Counted from the first letter of the stretch, positions 31,286 through 41,284 are shown. The stretch: DNA of 64,000 nt from Notospermus geniculatus (GCA_002633025.1 NMRB01001909.1:1-64000); one strand, 5' to 3'. Program-made: numbers and translations. The notes: generated by a model from the letters alone, not told the origin.

Positions 31286-32140
31286 ATGGCGCTTCCAAGG
31301 TCAAGAACATTATTGGTCGCAGTCGAAGGTCTGATAGGCAGCGGGAAAACTACACTTCTGGCACAGCTCGCAGCAGAATACGCTTTAGCCAAACCGATTC
31401 ACGAATTCAGCTTGCAGACTATTGGGGAAGGTCTGACCGAATTCACCCACTTTAGCAAGCACAATCCTTTAGCCCTTGCTTATGCTAAGCCGAACGAAAA
31501 CCTATCCTTCAGCCAGCTGCATATTATTCGTTCTGTGAATGCTGTTTTCGCAAGAGAATGCCAAAAATCTTTCGCTGGCAGCCAAAGACCAACGAAAATG
31601 TGGGAGAATTTCGACGAGCGAGGAAACGTAGTAGACGCAACCAACAAAAACCAACCTAGAAGCGAGACACAGTACCATGTGATGCTGACAGACAGATCCT
31701 TGCTCGGGCCACTCCCGTTTGTTGAAACCGCCTACAATATGGGCAAGATTAGTGAGTTCGTTCGAGATTTCCTCCACCATGAAACAACCGAAATGGCCAA
31801 AGCAACGCTTGAAGCGCATGGTTTCGGCAAAGGCTACAGTGGCATCTACTACATCGACGTTAGCAGCAAGCAATGCCAAGAAAATATCATGCGCCGAGGT
31901 CGGCCCTACGAGGTGGTTATCGATGAAGCATACCTGAATGCGTTGGACGTTTGCTACCGTGAACACCTCCAATGGTGGCGAACCGCGAACAACCCTTTTT
32001 TCCAAAGCAACACCGCCGATGCTGTGTACGCGGAAACGGATCAGGCCACAGCTGGGCGACTATACGATTTCATAAAAACTCTAGTGGAGCAAGAAAAAAG
32101 GGCATGTGATGCAGCGAGCGATGATGGCGGGCAAAAGTAA
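31286..32140 (+). CDS. Deoxynucleoside kinase
   Basis: A 284-residue frame from ATG 31286 (ACAAAATGG context). It has the dNK family features: P-loop GLIGSGKT at residues 15-22, TDRS at 135-138 in the position of the ERS/DRS motif, and an arginine-rich lid MRRGRPYE at 202-209, followed by the helix DEAYLNALDVCYREHL. It phosphorylates deoxynucleosides with ATP, the first salvage step; which base is preferred cannot be read. It is longer than the usual 210-260 residues because of a ~25-residue loop (KMWENFDERGNVVDATN) and a polar tail. The last 32 bases overlap the next gene. Frame intact, active-site residues present. Confidence 0.9.
   Translation: MALPRSRTLLVAVEGLIGSGKTTLLAQLAAEYALAKPIHEFSLQTIGEGLTEFTHFSKHNPLALAYAKPNENLSFSQLHIIRSVNAVFARECQKSFAGSQRPTKMWENFDERGNVVDATNKNQPRSETQYHVMLTDRSLLGPLPFVETAYNMGKISEFVRDFLHHETTEMAKATLEAHGFGKGYSGIYYIDVSSKQCQENIMRRGRPYEVVIDEAYLNALDVCYREHLQWWRTANNPFFQSNTADAVYAETDQATAGRLYDFIKTLVEQEKRACDAASDDGGQK
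32103..32115 (+). promoter_or_regulatory. Shared viral upstream motif, site 5 (weak)
   Basis: CATGTGATGCAGC overlaps the end of the kinase and contains the ATG (32109) of the Cys-rich gene. It keeps CATGTGAT but not the following CG, so it could be chance. Confidence 0.25.
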
Positions 32141-32771
32141 AAACAAACCGATAGACAAGAACAGTAACTGCTGTGCAGGCCATTCGATCATGAAAAAAAC
32201 AGCTGGACGAGCAAACACGACGACTGGCACTGCCAGCGGCGCAAAAACACTGGGCAAAGACCGTAGCAAAACGGACGGTTCTACTTTCGATTCCAGCACC
32301 GATTTCGAAAATTTCAAAAAGAAATGCAGCTGGTGTAATCGCCTATCGCACCTCGTACCCACGAAGACCTACTGCGCAGTTTGCCAACAAGCTTGTTTCA
32401 GGGAATGCGCCAGGTGTCATCGGCCGTTTAATAGCCCTCAATTTTTCAACCACGACGAAAAACGATGCGACGCCTGTTATCGGAAGTTGGAGGCCGAACG
32501 CGAAGCTCGCGCACGGCGCAAAGAACAGCACCAGCAGCAATCCAAGCAAAAGAAGGGTAAGGCGAAAAACCCGCATACCGACGCACCACCTATTCAGGCT
32601 AAACACAACACAAAAACCCCATCTATCGTGCAAGGAGGAGGTGGGAACGACAAGAAGCAGCAAAGCGCACAAGCTCTCGGTGACACGAAAGCCAGCGAGA
32701 ATTCTTTTTTTCATCGCCAGCAGCCACAGATAAGAAAACAACACCAGCCACGGGGTGCCAAGAACCTGTAG
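32109..32771 (+). CDS. Cys-rich zinc-binding protein, basic tail
   Basis: A 220-residue frame overlapping the kinase by 32 bases. Residues ~75-125 hold CSWCNRL, TYCAVCQQACFRECARCHRP, FNHDEKRCDACYRKL: at least four CxxC pairs, a likely multi-zinc module that I have seen, unnamed, in Polinton-like elements. The rest is Lys/Gln-rich. In frame at 32705-32711 lies T TTT TTT, the canonical form of a -1 slippery heptamer; after it the -1 frame is open to 33475 and has no ATG until its last dozen codons. The product may therefore be about 455 residues with an acidic tail. Alternatives are a homopolymer indel or independent ORFs. Confidence 0.65.
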   Translation: MQRAMMAGKSKNKPIDKNSNCCAGHSIMKKTAGRANTTTGTASGAKTLGKDRSKTDGSTFDSSTDFENFKKKCSWCNRLSHLVPTKTYCAVCQQACFRECARCHRPFNSPQFFNHDEKRCDACYRKLEAEREARARRKEQHQQQSKQKKGKAKNPHTDAPPIQAKHNTKTPSIVQGGGGNDKKQQSAQALGDTKASENSFFHRQQPQIRKQHQPRGAKNL

Positions 32772-33475
32772 CGGGAAAACAAGGTAGCAGATCGGTAACA
32801 ACGCGAACGGATCCCGAGCAGCAGAAGCAGCACCGTAAAAGATCACGTGTCCACAGCGACGAAACAACCGAGCAAAAGCAGACACCAGCAGGAAAACGAC
32901 AGCGAAGACGGGGAACAACATCGCCAGCACCGCTTGTTTGCGTTAACGTGGAAGTCTTTTGTTGCGGAAAAAACAAAAACCAAGCCGATCACGGCGGCAA
33001 TAAGGAAGCCGCAAGAGTGTTCATCAGCAGCGGGAAAGGCTGCCAAGTCGCTTTCGCCTCGCCACCAGTTATCGCGCACGGTGCAAGCGACCATGCCATA
33101 AGCTCGAAGCCACACGAGCGCCACACGCACCAGTTGAGCGAGAGCAGCAGCAGCGGCAGTGAAAACGAGGCAGAAAACGGGTGGGAAGCAAGCCAAACCA
33201 CTGAAAACGCAGACAAGGTGCAGCAAAACAAAGCGAAACAGCCACAGCCACAAGCGAAGAACAGACGAGCCAAAGTCAGCAGCACAAACAAAGAGGCCGC
33301 TCAGCAACAGCAGCTGCAGCAGGCGGAGGAGGAGGAGGAAGAGCGAGACACGAGCGGAAACGAATCGGGTGACGAGGACAATGCCGGAGAAAGCGAGAGC
33401 GAGGAATCCATTGCCAGCGATGCGACCCGTGGCGTTGAGGCAATGACAAGCGATGAGGAAGATGACTACGACTAG
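32711..33475 (+). CDS. Acidic/Gln-rich extension readable in the -1 frame
   Basis: About 255 codons open from within the Cys-rich gene to a stop at 33475. The first part is basic (RKRSRVHSDE, GKRQRRRG), the end strongly acidic (EEEEEERDTSGNESGDEDN, TSDEEDDYD). There is no ATG in this frame before the final dozen codons, so it most likely is translated as an extension of the upstream gene, by frameshift or in an undamaged copy. The bias alone could be low-complexity chance, but the length without stops and the junction at a T7 run argue for coding. Overlaps the integrase start by 23 bases. Confidence 0.5.
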   Translation, partial: SSPAATDKKTTPATGCQEPVAGKQGSRSVTTRTDPEQQKQHRKRSRVHSDETTEQKQTPAGKRQRRRGTTSPAPLVCVNVEVFCCGKNKNQADHGGNKEAARVFISSGKGCQVAFASPPVIAHGASDHAISSKPHERHTHQLSESSSSGSENEAENGWEASQTTENADKVQQNKAKQPQPQAKNRRAKVSSTNKEAAQQQQLQQAEEEEEERDTSGNESGDEDNAGESESEESIASDATRGVEAMTSDEEDDYD

Positions 33476-34004
33476 TCGTGGGGTGCGGCGAAAAATGACA
33501 AGGGCACAGCCAACCACGGGTGCGACACAAGGAAAAGCAAATGCCGACAACGACCCACACCATGACCTCTTCGCAAGAATTTACTTCAACCTCGAAAATC
33601 CAGCCAGTTACGGTTCCATCGCTCGCTTGCTCGCTGCAAGCCGCCGAGAAAATGCCAATATCAAAAGAAAAGATGTTGTCCATTGGTTGAGCGGACAAGA
33701 TACGTACACGCTCCACAAACCGGCTAGAAAACATTTCAAGCGCCGAAAAACCATCGTTCGTGGCATCGACCACCAGTGGCAAGCGGACCTTGTTTCTGTG
33801 CAGAACTTGCGGAAACACAATGACGGCTACAACTATCTCCTGACTATCATCGACGTCTTCAGTCGCAAAGCCTGGGCTGTACCTTTGAAACATAAAATTA
33901 CAAAATACGACACTTCAGAACTATTATTTGGCGAGTATGTTATTAACCATTTCAACACCGTTGGCACTTGCATTGCAACCAACAAACCAATAATGCAACC
34001 CTAA
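33453..34004 (+). pseudogene. int: Polinton integrase, truncated in the catalytic core
   Basis: Residues ~50-148 match the retrovirus-like integrases of Polintons: YGSIARLLAASRR, VVHWLSGQDTYTLHKPARK, GIDHQWQADLVSVQ with the first catalytic Asp at residue 112, KHNDGYNYLL, and IIDVFSRKAWAVPLK. Similarity ends near base 33894. The remaining ~36 codons do not continue the fold, so the second Asp and the Glu of the D,D-E triad are missing and the protein could not integrate DNA. Integrase normally lies close to an element terminus; here unrelated sequence and a foldback array (34072-34424) follow. The junction marks the right edge of the surviving viral segment. Confidence 0.85.
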
Positions 34005-34071
34005 ACCCTTGGAAACCCTGTTTTATTGGTATCCATTGGAAAGAGTAAAGAACTCACTAAAGCTTTCCAAT

Positions 34072-34424
34072 GGCCCGTATTTTAGAATGCTCCTCAATGT
34101 AAAGGAGTTTCTCAAGGCTATTGTTCTCCTGTTGAGAACAATAGCCTTGAGGAACTCCTTTATGTTGAGGAGTAAAGGAGTTCATCAAGGCTATTGTTGT
34201 CAACAGAAGAACAACGTAAAAGAGTTCCTCAAGGCTATTGTTGTCAACAGAAGAACAATAGCCTTGAGGAACTCCTTTATGTTGAGGAGTAAAGGAGTTC
34301 CTCAAGGCTATTGTTGTCAACAGAAGAACAACGTAAAGGAGTTCCTCAAGGCTATTGTTCTCAACAGAAGAACAATAGCCTTGAGGAACTGCTTTTTGTT
34401 GCGGAGCATTCTAAAATACGGGCC
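34072..34424. mobile_element. 353-bp foldback element with internal inverted units, AAT duplication
   Basis: Ends GGCCCGTATTTTAGAATG and CATTCTAAAATACGGGCC; AAT flanks both (34069-34071, 34425-34427). The interior is a nested array of the unit AAGGAGTTCCTCAAGGCTAT and its inverse, seven or more times, separated by TTGTTGTCAACAGAAGAACAA. The frames running through it are artefacts. Termini resemble the 8958-9079 element. Confidence 0.75.
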
Positions 34425-34630
34425 AATGACTACCTGTGTTTGGGCTGTGAGAGCGGCATAGTGGACACATTGGCGCCTGTTACCATTGGGATTCTGGGTT
34501 CAATTCTCAGTCCGATCCATCTTCATGTGATAGAGAGGGTGGCTCTCTTTGACAGCACAGATTTTCTCCACGCACTCCGGTTTCCTCCTGCTGTACACTG
34601 ATTTGCACAATAATGGCTGGTATCGTATTC

Positions 34631-34737
34631 ATAAAAGTTAGCAAATGCTTTTACTTCAGATTTGCACAGCGACGTCCAATGTAAATGTACACAAAACTTG
34701 AAGTAAAAGCATTTGCTAGCTTTTATGAATATCGGCC
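34631..34737. mobile_element. 107-bp palindromic MITE
   Basis: GTATTCATAAAAGTTAGCAA and the inverse TTGCTAGCTTTTATGAATAT with AAATGCTTTTACTTCA between. No clean target duplication. Confidence 0.55.
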
Positions 34738-35221
34738 ATTGTCTCTAGAGCCAATAATGCTTATTTGGTGCTTGGCTCTCAAGATGCCTTTTAAGCTCTT
34801 TTGCATTTTTCTTTTGTGTGTCGTTTTTTTTGTGCTCTGTTTTGGATAGCTTTTCATTTTGGACCTTTGCAGCGAAATTGTTAATTGAACTGAAGCTGTC
34901 ATCAGATACTACCTGAGAAGTGTAGTGTCTACCTCATCAAAGACATCCTACCTCTATCATGTCTAATGGCAAGAGTCACCAGAGAAGGAAAACATACTCA
35001 TTCAGAGATAAGAAAAACATTCCTTATCAATAGCTAAGGGTGGTGTTAATGTAAACATGAAAATCACAAATATTCTTCAAAATCTCATACTTTATCAGAT
35101 GATTTACCCATACCTGACAATTGCAAACAAAACTGAAGAGCAATCTTATGAAAGTTAAGTATGAATGGGATCTTCAGGGACCATCGTGTGATAGATGTAC
35201 CGGGCACAACCATAGCAATAG
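34738..35221. other. No gene seen
   Basis: Unremarkable non-coding sequence. Confidence 0.4.
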
Positions 35222-35525
35222 TAGAGTGATGGTGACATCAGGTATTGGAATGACCTGTGGTAGAGAAAGGAGCATTGGCACTACCTGGTAGTAGCGTGAT
35301 GGTGACAGCAGGTATTAGAATGACCTGTAGAGAAAGGGGCATTTGCACTACCTGGTAGTAGGGTGATGGTGACAGCAGGTATTGGAATGACCTGTAGAGA
35401 AAGGAGCATATTGGCACTACCTGGTAGGTAGTAGGGTGATGGTGACAGCAGGTATTAGAATGACCTGTAGAGAAAGGAGCATTGGCACTACCTGGTAGTA
35501 GCGTGATGGTGACAACAGCTATTAG
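35222..35525. repeat. Minisatellite, ~66-bp unit, about four and a half copies
   Basis: Units contain GTGATGGTGACAGCAGGTAT, GAATGACCTGTAGAGAAAGG and GCACTACCTGGTAGTAG with small length changes (an extra GTAG in one unit). The open minus-strand frame through it is repeat-derived. Confidence 0.85.
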
Positions 35526-37005
35526 GATGGCAAGCTGGAATTCAGCACTAAATCTGGTGATAGAGGAGAAAGACGCATTTGTACCTAAGAGACACATCAC
35601 CCAAGTAGCACTGAGGCCTTGTAGGGCCAAGGGATGGGAATGATGGTGATATGGTATTAGTGTGATTAATCACCATGTGACACCGTCCTGGTGCCGCAGG
35701 AAAGTAGGCCTAACGGCACCAGGTTTAGTGTAATGAAGCCCAATTTACTCAAACCATAAAGAGAGGGGTTAACAACCAATAGACAAGTATCAAACAGCAA
35801 ATGTATGTCAGGTATATTTATGAGACAGGTAGACAAATTTTCATTTTTTTACTGTGATAAATAGGCGTACATCTAAATATCTTGACCTTCACCCACGCAC
35901 TTGACCATGGGAACTTGACAGATGGTGAAAAATGTATGGCACATACATTGTACCCGATAAAATTTGGCATCTATCTATCTACATTATTGTTTTTGATCAA
36001 CCTCTATGTCTCGACATTTATAGTTCTAATGGAATGAATGGCATACTCGACCTAATTCGTCAGGCCAATTTAGCACACTTATTTTTCCAATTCCACTAGT
36101 ATTTTCATACAGACTACACATTATCTGTCTTGTTGATATATGCAAGCTGTCAGAACTAGGGAAGTTGCAGTCCGGTGTGAAAGGAATGACAGTCCTAGGA
36201 ATGCAAGTCCCAGCAACAATAGTCTGCTATTTTAAGGTTATATTCAAATGGTCATGATTTCTATAGCCACTGTAATCCATCATTTAACAATAAAATCTGA
36301 TATATTCCAATGGGACGTCAAATCCTGTCACCAGCATCCATGGTAAATGAGAGAGCTGCAGGGTAGGCCTAGGCCCTAATAGTTGATGCTGAGGAGAGGT
36401 TTCTGACGCAAATACTCCATGTTTTCCCCACCCTTGTGAAAACCCCCCATTTCCTTGCTCTGGGAAGTCAAATCTAGTCAAAGGGACCTCCATCTCAGAA
36501 GCGTATCAACTCAGGAGCAGGCCCGTAGCTAGCATAGGGACAAGGGGGCAAATGCCCCCCCCCCCCAGGCAAATTGTGCGAAAAAAAATTTCAGCAAAAT
36601 CATGGGATAAAAGATGATTATTGTCGTGTCTCAGAGTGCAGGAACTTGACCTCAAATCTCATCNCCCCCCCCCCCCATGGCTGTCCATACTGAGTTGGCA
36701 CCTACCGTAACGTCGCATTTCCAGCTTAGTTTCTTGGTCTGACCACTGCAGCCGGAGCTCAAGGTGCACGTACATCATTATTTTACGGGTCAGTAGGTTT
36801 TATATGTCAGTATGTATTGAGTTTGCACGAGTTTACACTCACTTTACACTCACACAATGCCGGCAGAATACAATCTAGGCCAACCATGATGACATGCATG
36901 GACATGGACTCAAAGCAACTATCACTTCACATTCATTCGACGAAATTCTTCATGCCAGCTTACCATAAAAAGTTCATCCCGTGAAGCAGGCCAAAAGAAA
37001 GAATC
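35526..37005. other. No gene seen
   Basis: 36173-36270 is an inverted partial copy of the 11708 MITE family. Poly-C runs at about 36557-36569 and 36665-36677 flank an ambiguous base at 36664. Confidence 0.4.
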
Positions 37006-37300
37006 ATGTCCGCCGAAACATCTCCGAGTCAGTTGGGTGTGGTGAATATTATGAGAAAGTTCGAAGCGGCGAGTCAACCGCGTAGCAGACGACTTCGCAG
37101 GAGCCCGCCACAATCGCTCGCCATGCCATCTGGGAAAAGTGGAAGGAACTTTTCCCGCCAGAAGCGCGAACATGAACGCGCCGGAATGCGACGAATGCGT
37201 TGTTCTGCCTCGCCGCGCTGCTTCTGAAGCCCAGTTCACCCGGGGTTTCCAATAGAGCGGATCACCGCGGTTTGCGGCGAGCGGTGGGGAATTTCCTTTG

Positions 37301-37541
37301 ATTATAAAGTCTGGCAACACCTATCTTCGACCTAATGGAATGCGGAAGTCATGTTATGTGGCAGAGCTTTGCGATTTTTAATCATGCCTGTCGATCACTT
37401 GTGGTCGTTCCCGATTGTTCGTGTTGTCCACTGGTCATTCAATAGCCGCATGTGATTAAAGGTCCGCGGAAAATCCAACGATCAATTTCCTAACTTCCGC
37501 ATTCCATTAGGTCAAAGATAGATGTTGCCAGACTTTACTGA
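37301..37541. mobile_element. ~240-bp MITE with ~43-bp TIRs
   Basis: TAAAGTCTGGCAACACCTAT on the left and the inverse at 37510-37537, continuing through CCTAATGGAATGCGGAAG / CTTCCGCATTCCATTAGG. No clear duplication of the target. Confidence 0.65.
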
Positions 37542-39191
37542 AAGTTTTAAAATCGTAAATCATGTTGCCGCCTCGAAGGTGATGTGGCGCATCTCAAGAC
37601 AAAAAAGTAATAATAATCGCGACCTCATCACTGCGCGGATTAAATTAGCAAACCTATTGCCGCATGGGTGTATGGGATTCTCAGGTCACTCCAAAACTTC
37701 CTCGACTGGAAGTTCTGACAAGGATTCTGGAATGAATCTGGCCGGTGACAATCTGTAGGTACATGTATCCTTCTATAATATAGGGTGCTGTGCACGGAAT
37801 TTCTCTCTGCACAATCCGAAATAAGTACCCCAAAATGTAACGATGCTGCCACTGAGTGCGGGCTACCAGTGTCAGCATGGTGCCACGCGCGCATTTTCTA
37901 TCGGCAAAATCCGGAATATCCGTGTCTTTACCGAGGGAGCGAGCGGAACGCGGGCTAGACTAGTACGTGATCCTACCAACCTGCGCGCTGCATTCGTGAC
38001 TTAAGCCGGTGACAGACTGGCGCATACGCGGCGCGTCCTGCAGGCGTTCCGCCAATCAGATTCTTTGGTAGGTGTTTCGGTCCGTGTTACCGTCTCCCTG
38101 AGTGGTTGAACGCTTTCCCGACGCATTGCTTACGCGCCAGTTTGTCACCGCCTTTAGTCCGATGTATAATTGTTAGGACCGGGTACCAGTCTAAACGCGG
38201 GGCAAATCGAATCGACAGCGAAACTTTTTTTCAAAGCCCATGATCCACTACAGAAATTTCAACGATCCGATTGGCCGGGGTATGCGGTATTCATGGCGCA
38301 ATGGCCGTGTGACTTGGATCCGGCAGAATTTTTGAAGTGGGTTTGAGTCCCCTTGATTTACCGTACTGTTTTTTTCTTTCACTTTTATTCTCATTTCATA
38401 TCTAACTAATTAGTAAATTTTGTTCAATTTCTTTTCATCATTTGAAATGTGTTTTATGGAACCTACTGGCAGCTTGCTAATTGGCTTAAATCAAAAATGG
38501 ATAAGCTCACTTATCTATTTTTGCTTAAATGTAAACAACTCATGCGTTCCAATGGCCGGTAATTGCAAGAGAACTCCCAGAAATGAAAGTTGTACATGTC
38601 GCCTATGCAAATGATGAAAAACAACCGCTGCACTTCAGCGATTTTTCACGCGCTTTCCCGGAGGTATCGTGTTCATCGCTACCTCAAGCGTTGATCACTA
38701 CATACGGATGCGGTCCGATTCCGGTATGTCCGTTTGTCCCATTTTTCCGGACACGGTGATGCAGAAGTCCATTAAATCAATATTTTATGGACCGGAATCG
38801 GACCAGTTCCGTGTGCCACTGATTGACGCTTCACTACCGGAAGTGAGAAAGAGTGAATGCACGGAAACGCAGAGTTGTAGTCATGTAGTGGAAACGGAAA
38901 CAGATTAAACCGACATCAATTTCCAATTCTGCACTTTAATGGAAATAAGGTCGTGCGAGTCTCGTGGATTTCACTAGTTGTTCAGTTTTGTCTCTTCATA
39001 CTCAGTAATTATTCAGTGGTATCGGCCTCAAAGCAAATGTTAGCTGAGCTTGAGGCCGCTGGTCCGAACGTGTCATGTCTCTTGCTTGCAACGGCAAGAG
39101 CGCGGGCAGTGCGGGATAGCCTTCGAACTGGGAATGACAACACTGAAGTACATGTACATGTATATTCATCTACGGGTCACTTTCTTCCCCA
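37542..39191. other. No gene supported
   Basis: Short inverted pieces (GTCCGATTCCGGT at ~38714, ACCGGAATCGGAC at ~38791). A frame at 38953 begins with a hydrophobic stretch but runs antisense into the channel gene and is not protein-like beyond it. Confidence 0.35.
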
Positions 39192-41147
39192 TCACGGGTG
39201 CCCGTCTTCCCCGTCAGATCGGGATTTTTTGTTCCTCAGTGATGCACACAACCCCTTGCATGGATTGACAAAAGACCCGCCGTCACCCCTGATAATGTTT
39301 TCTTTCAAGGTGAAGACAAATTGTTCTTCCCTGTTCCAAATCTTGTTGTACAACCATCCAAATCTGTCCTCCAGTGTCAAGGTCATGTCAAGGACTTGAA
39401 CGGTGTCGATGGTCGTGATGTGTTTGGTGACCGTTGCCTGGGTATCCGTCAAGATGGCAATCAGGAAATTCAGCAAGAGGAGCGCGATGATGAAGACGAA
39501 AACCGCGTGAAGAATGGCGACGTCTGCTTCCCATATCAGGAACGACTTCATGTTTAACATCACGAGAAACGTCGAATACAGAGACGTCCCTATCTCTTTG
39601 AAGCCAGCATCGATGCAGGAGAGGAGATAAAGCTTGCTAAACGCGATGCTGAGCGAAGCGAAGATGTAGATGAACACGATGATGAAGCTGCAGAACGCGA
39701 GCAGCATCCACTGAAATCCGATCAAGAAGTGTCCGATCTTTGGAAGCAGTTGCAGGAAATACAGGTGTGACCACACGAGAGACATGACTGCGAAGATGTA
39801 CGCTGACGTTAACATTGTGGTGATTCCCTTTGCAATATCCGTGGGTATGTCTTTCAGTCCGTACTTGATTATGAAGACGTCCATGAGACCGACCAAGCAA
39901 GCGGCGCCGAGGGCAATTCGTGTGAAGACAGTGAAGGAACATCGCCGCCAGAAACGTAACGCGTTACCAAGTTTGGGCGTTCTCCGGAACGTGCAAAGTG
40001 CCACGATTTCCAAGACATCGACGATCAGAACAACAAGAGCGTACACGATGAAGTACCATACACTGAAACCAGAATCAGACAGCCGCGTGGTTTGTTCAAG
40101 AACGGTCTTGATGTCGCCGACCTTCTTTGGGCAGGTCGCATTGAGAATCTCCTCTTTCTTGTTGAAAATGTACCTCTCAAAACCGCAATCCAGGAAACAA
40201 GCAAGGAAGATCGTCCGGAGGATAAACCAGATGAAGACCATCCAGATGTAGTTCCAGAATTTTCTGTTCACCCACATCTGGATTAAAGGGTATCTGAACA
40301 GTCTGTCGCAACTTTCTTTCTTCATATCATCCTTGTTCAGGTAGACTAAAGCCCGTAATGGCGACTTTCGTTGCCGGTCTCCGTCCCACGACTCGTACTC
40401 GGTCATATCGTAGCGGACCAATGGCACCGGCGTCATGCCAAACGAGCTGAACCTGTAGACGCCTTCAGTTTCAAACATCTCAATCATCAGCGCGTACACA
40501 TCGTAATGAGCCGCCAACTCAAGAGGTCGGAAACCTTGCTTGTTTTCTTGATACAGCAGATGTTTTATGATTGTCAAACTGTCAATTTGTGCCACCAGGT
40601 CCTTGTACATTTCAGCGAATTCCTCCTCGTATTCTGGAAAAACATGAGCAACGATTGCTATGACGTGAAAGATGTTGTTTCCACCTGTATCACGTGACAT
40701 GTGATGTACGCCATGCTCGGTCATCAGTTTCATGATTTTCCGGCTCCTGTGTGCCGCGGCAATGCTGGTCGGCTTGCAAAAAAGCATAACTGTCGACCTC
40801 TCCTCATGTGTCAGACCAAACCCTTCACAATCCAAATCATCGAAGAGGAACGGCGCGTTCAAGAGTACGGTCTTCTCGCCCTCACTACACCCATCCAACA
40901 CTTCCTTCGCTCCTTTCAGATCATCAGCACGAATGATATCATACCAGAACTCAAATTCCTCGTACATCATCCCCGGCTGGTTACCATTTGCAATCTGCTC
41001 CAAAGCTTCCTTTCTAGAAACCAACCCACTGGCCAACTTCGCCTTCCTTGAAATATTTTCGGTTGCCACTCTGATGGCCTTGAGGTTTATTGACGTTTCA
41101 CTGTCCTCAATGTCTAGTTCGTCTGGTGAAATTTTGTTCGACGACAT
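39192..41147 (-). CDS. TRP-type cation channel, intronless
   Basis: A 651-residue frame in one exon from ATG 41147. Residues 1-290 are cytosolic, with ankyrin-like stretches (FCKPTSIAAAHRS; GGNNIFHVIAIVAH; NKQGFRPLELAAHYDVYALM). Six membrane segments follow: ~297-318, 362-386, 406-427, 444-468, 474-503 and 546-567. A pore helix lies at ~515-535 between S5 and S6, and S6 ends LLNFLIAILTDTQATV, close to the TRP S6 signature. The subfamily is unclear: the layout is TRPV/TRPA-like but with few ankyrin repeats. Single-exon genes of this kind often arise by retroposition and then expand; no poly-A tail is evident. A minisatellite lies just upstream. Confidence 0.8.
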   Translation of the reverse strand: MSSNKISPDELDIEDSETSINLKAIRVATENISRKAKLASGLVSRKEALEQIANGNQPGMMYEEFEFWYDIIRADDLKGAKEVLDGCSEGEKTVLLNAPFLFDDLDCEGFGLTHEERSTVMLFCKPTSIAAAHRSRKIMKLMTEHGVHHMSRDTGGNNIFHVIAIVAHVFPEYEEEFAEMYKDLVAQIDSLTIIKHLLYQENKQGFRPLELAAHYDVYALMIEMFETEGVYRFSSFGMTPVPLVRYDMTEYESWDGDRQRKSPLRALVYLNKDDMKKESCDRLFRYPLIQMWVNRKFWNYIWMVFIWFILRTIFLACFLDCGFERYIFNKKEEILNATCPKKVGDIKTVLEQTTRLSDSGFSVWYFIVYALVVLIVDVLEIVALCTFRRTPKLGNALRFWRRCSFTVFTRIALGAACLVGLMDVFIIKYGLKDIPTDIAKGITTMLTSAYIFAVMSLVWSHLYFLQLLPKIGHFLIGFQWMLLAFCSFIIVFIYIFASLSIAFSKLYLLSCIDAGFKEIGTSLYSTFLVMLNMKSFLIWEADVAILHAVFVFIIALLLLNFLIAILTDTQATVTKHITTIDTVQVLDMTLTLEDRFGWLYNKIWNREEQFVFTLKENIIRGDGGSFVNPCKGLCASLRNKKSRSDGEDGHP

Positions 41148-41284
41148 TTTCGATAAGTGAATGAACGTTGTTTCTTTTTAGATTATAAAGTTCCAAGTTT
41201 CGATGCAGATTTATTCTTCAGGTGATATTCCACTGTCTTTGAAGTTTCAATATTGTCCTGGCCTCACAGTGATTTATTCCTTTC

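Noticed and set aside
32843-33550. Minus-strand 235-residue Leu/Val-rich frame resembling a membrane protein
   Set aside because: It is the complement of Gln/Glu/Lys-rich coding sequence, which always yields Leu/Phe-rich frames.
34009-34601. Frames repeating VKEFLKAIV and GVPQGYC
   Set aside because: They run through the foldback array; the repeats are DNA units, not a protein repeat family.
35222-35525. Tandem repeats here and at 41285-41790 considered as CRISPR arrays
   Set aside because: Units are adjacent with no unique spacers, and the genome is eukaryotic.
35238-35630. Minus-strand 130-residue repetitive frame
   Set aside because: A 66-bp minisatellite unit is a multiple of three, so the frame stays open by construction.
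36922-37320. Overlapping frames on both strands, including a plus-strand ATG at 37006 in good context
   Set aside because: Arg/Ser-rich reading ends without a splice site or recognisable domain; not enough support to call an exon.
38953-39399. Plus-strand frame starting with a signal-peptide-like stretch
   Set aside because: It runs antisense into the TRP channel and loses any protein-like character.
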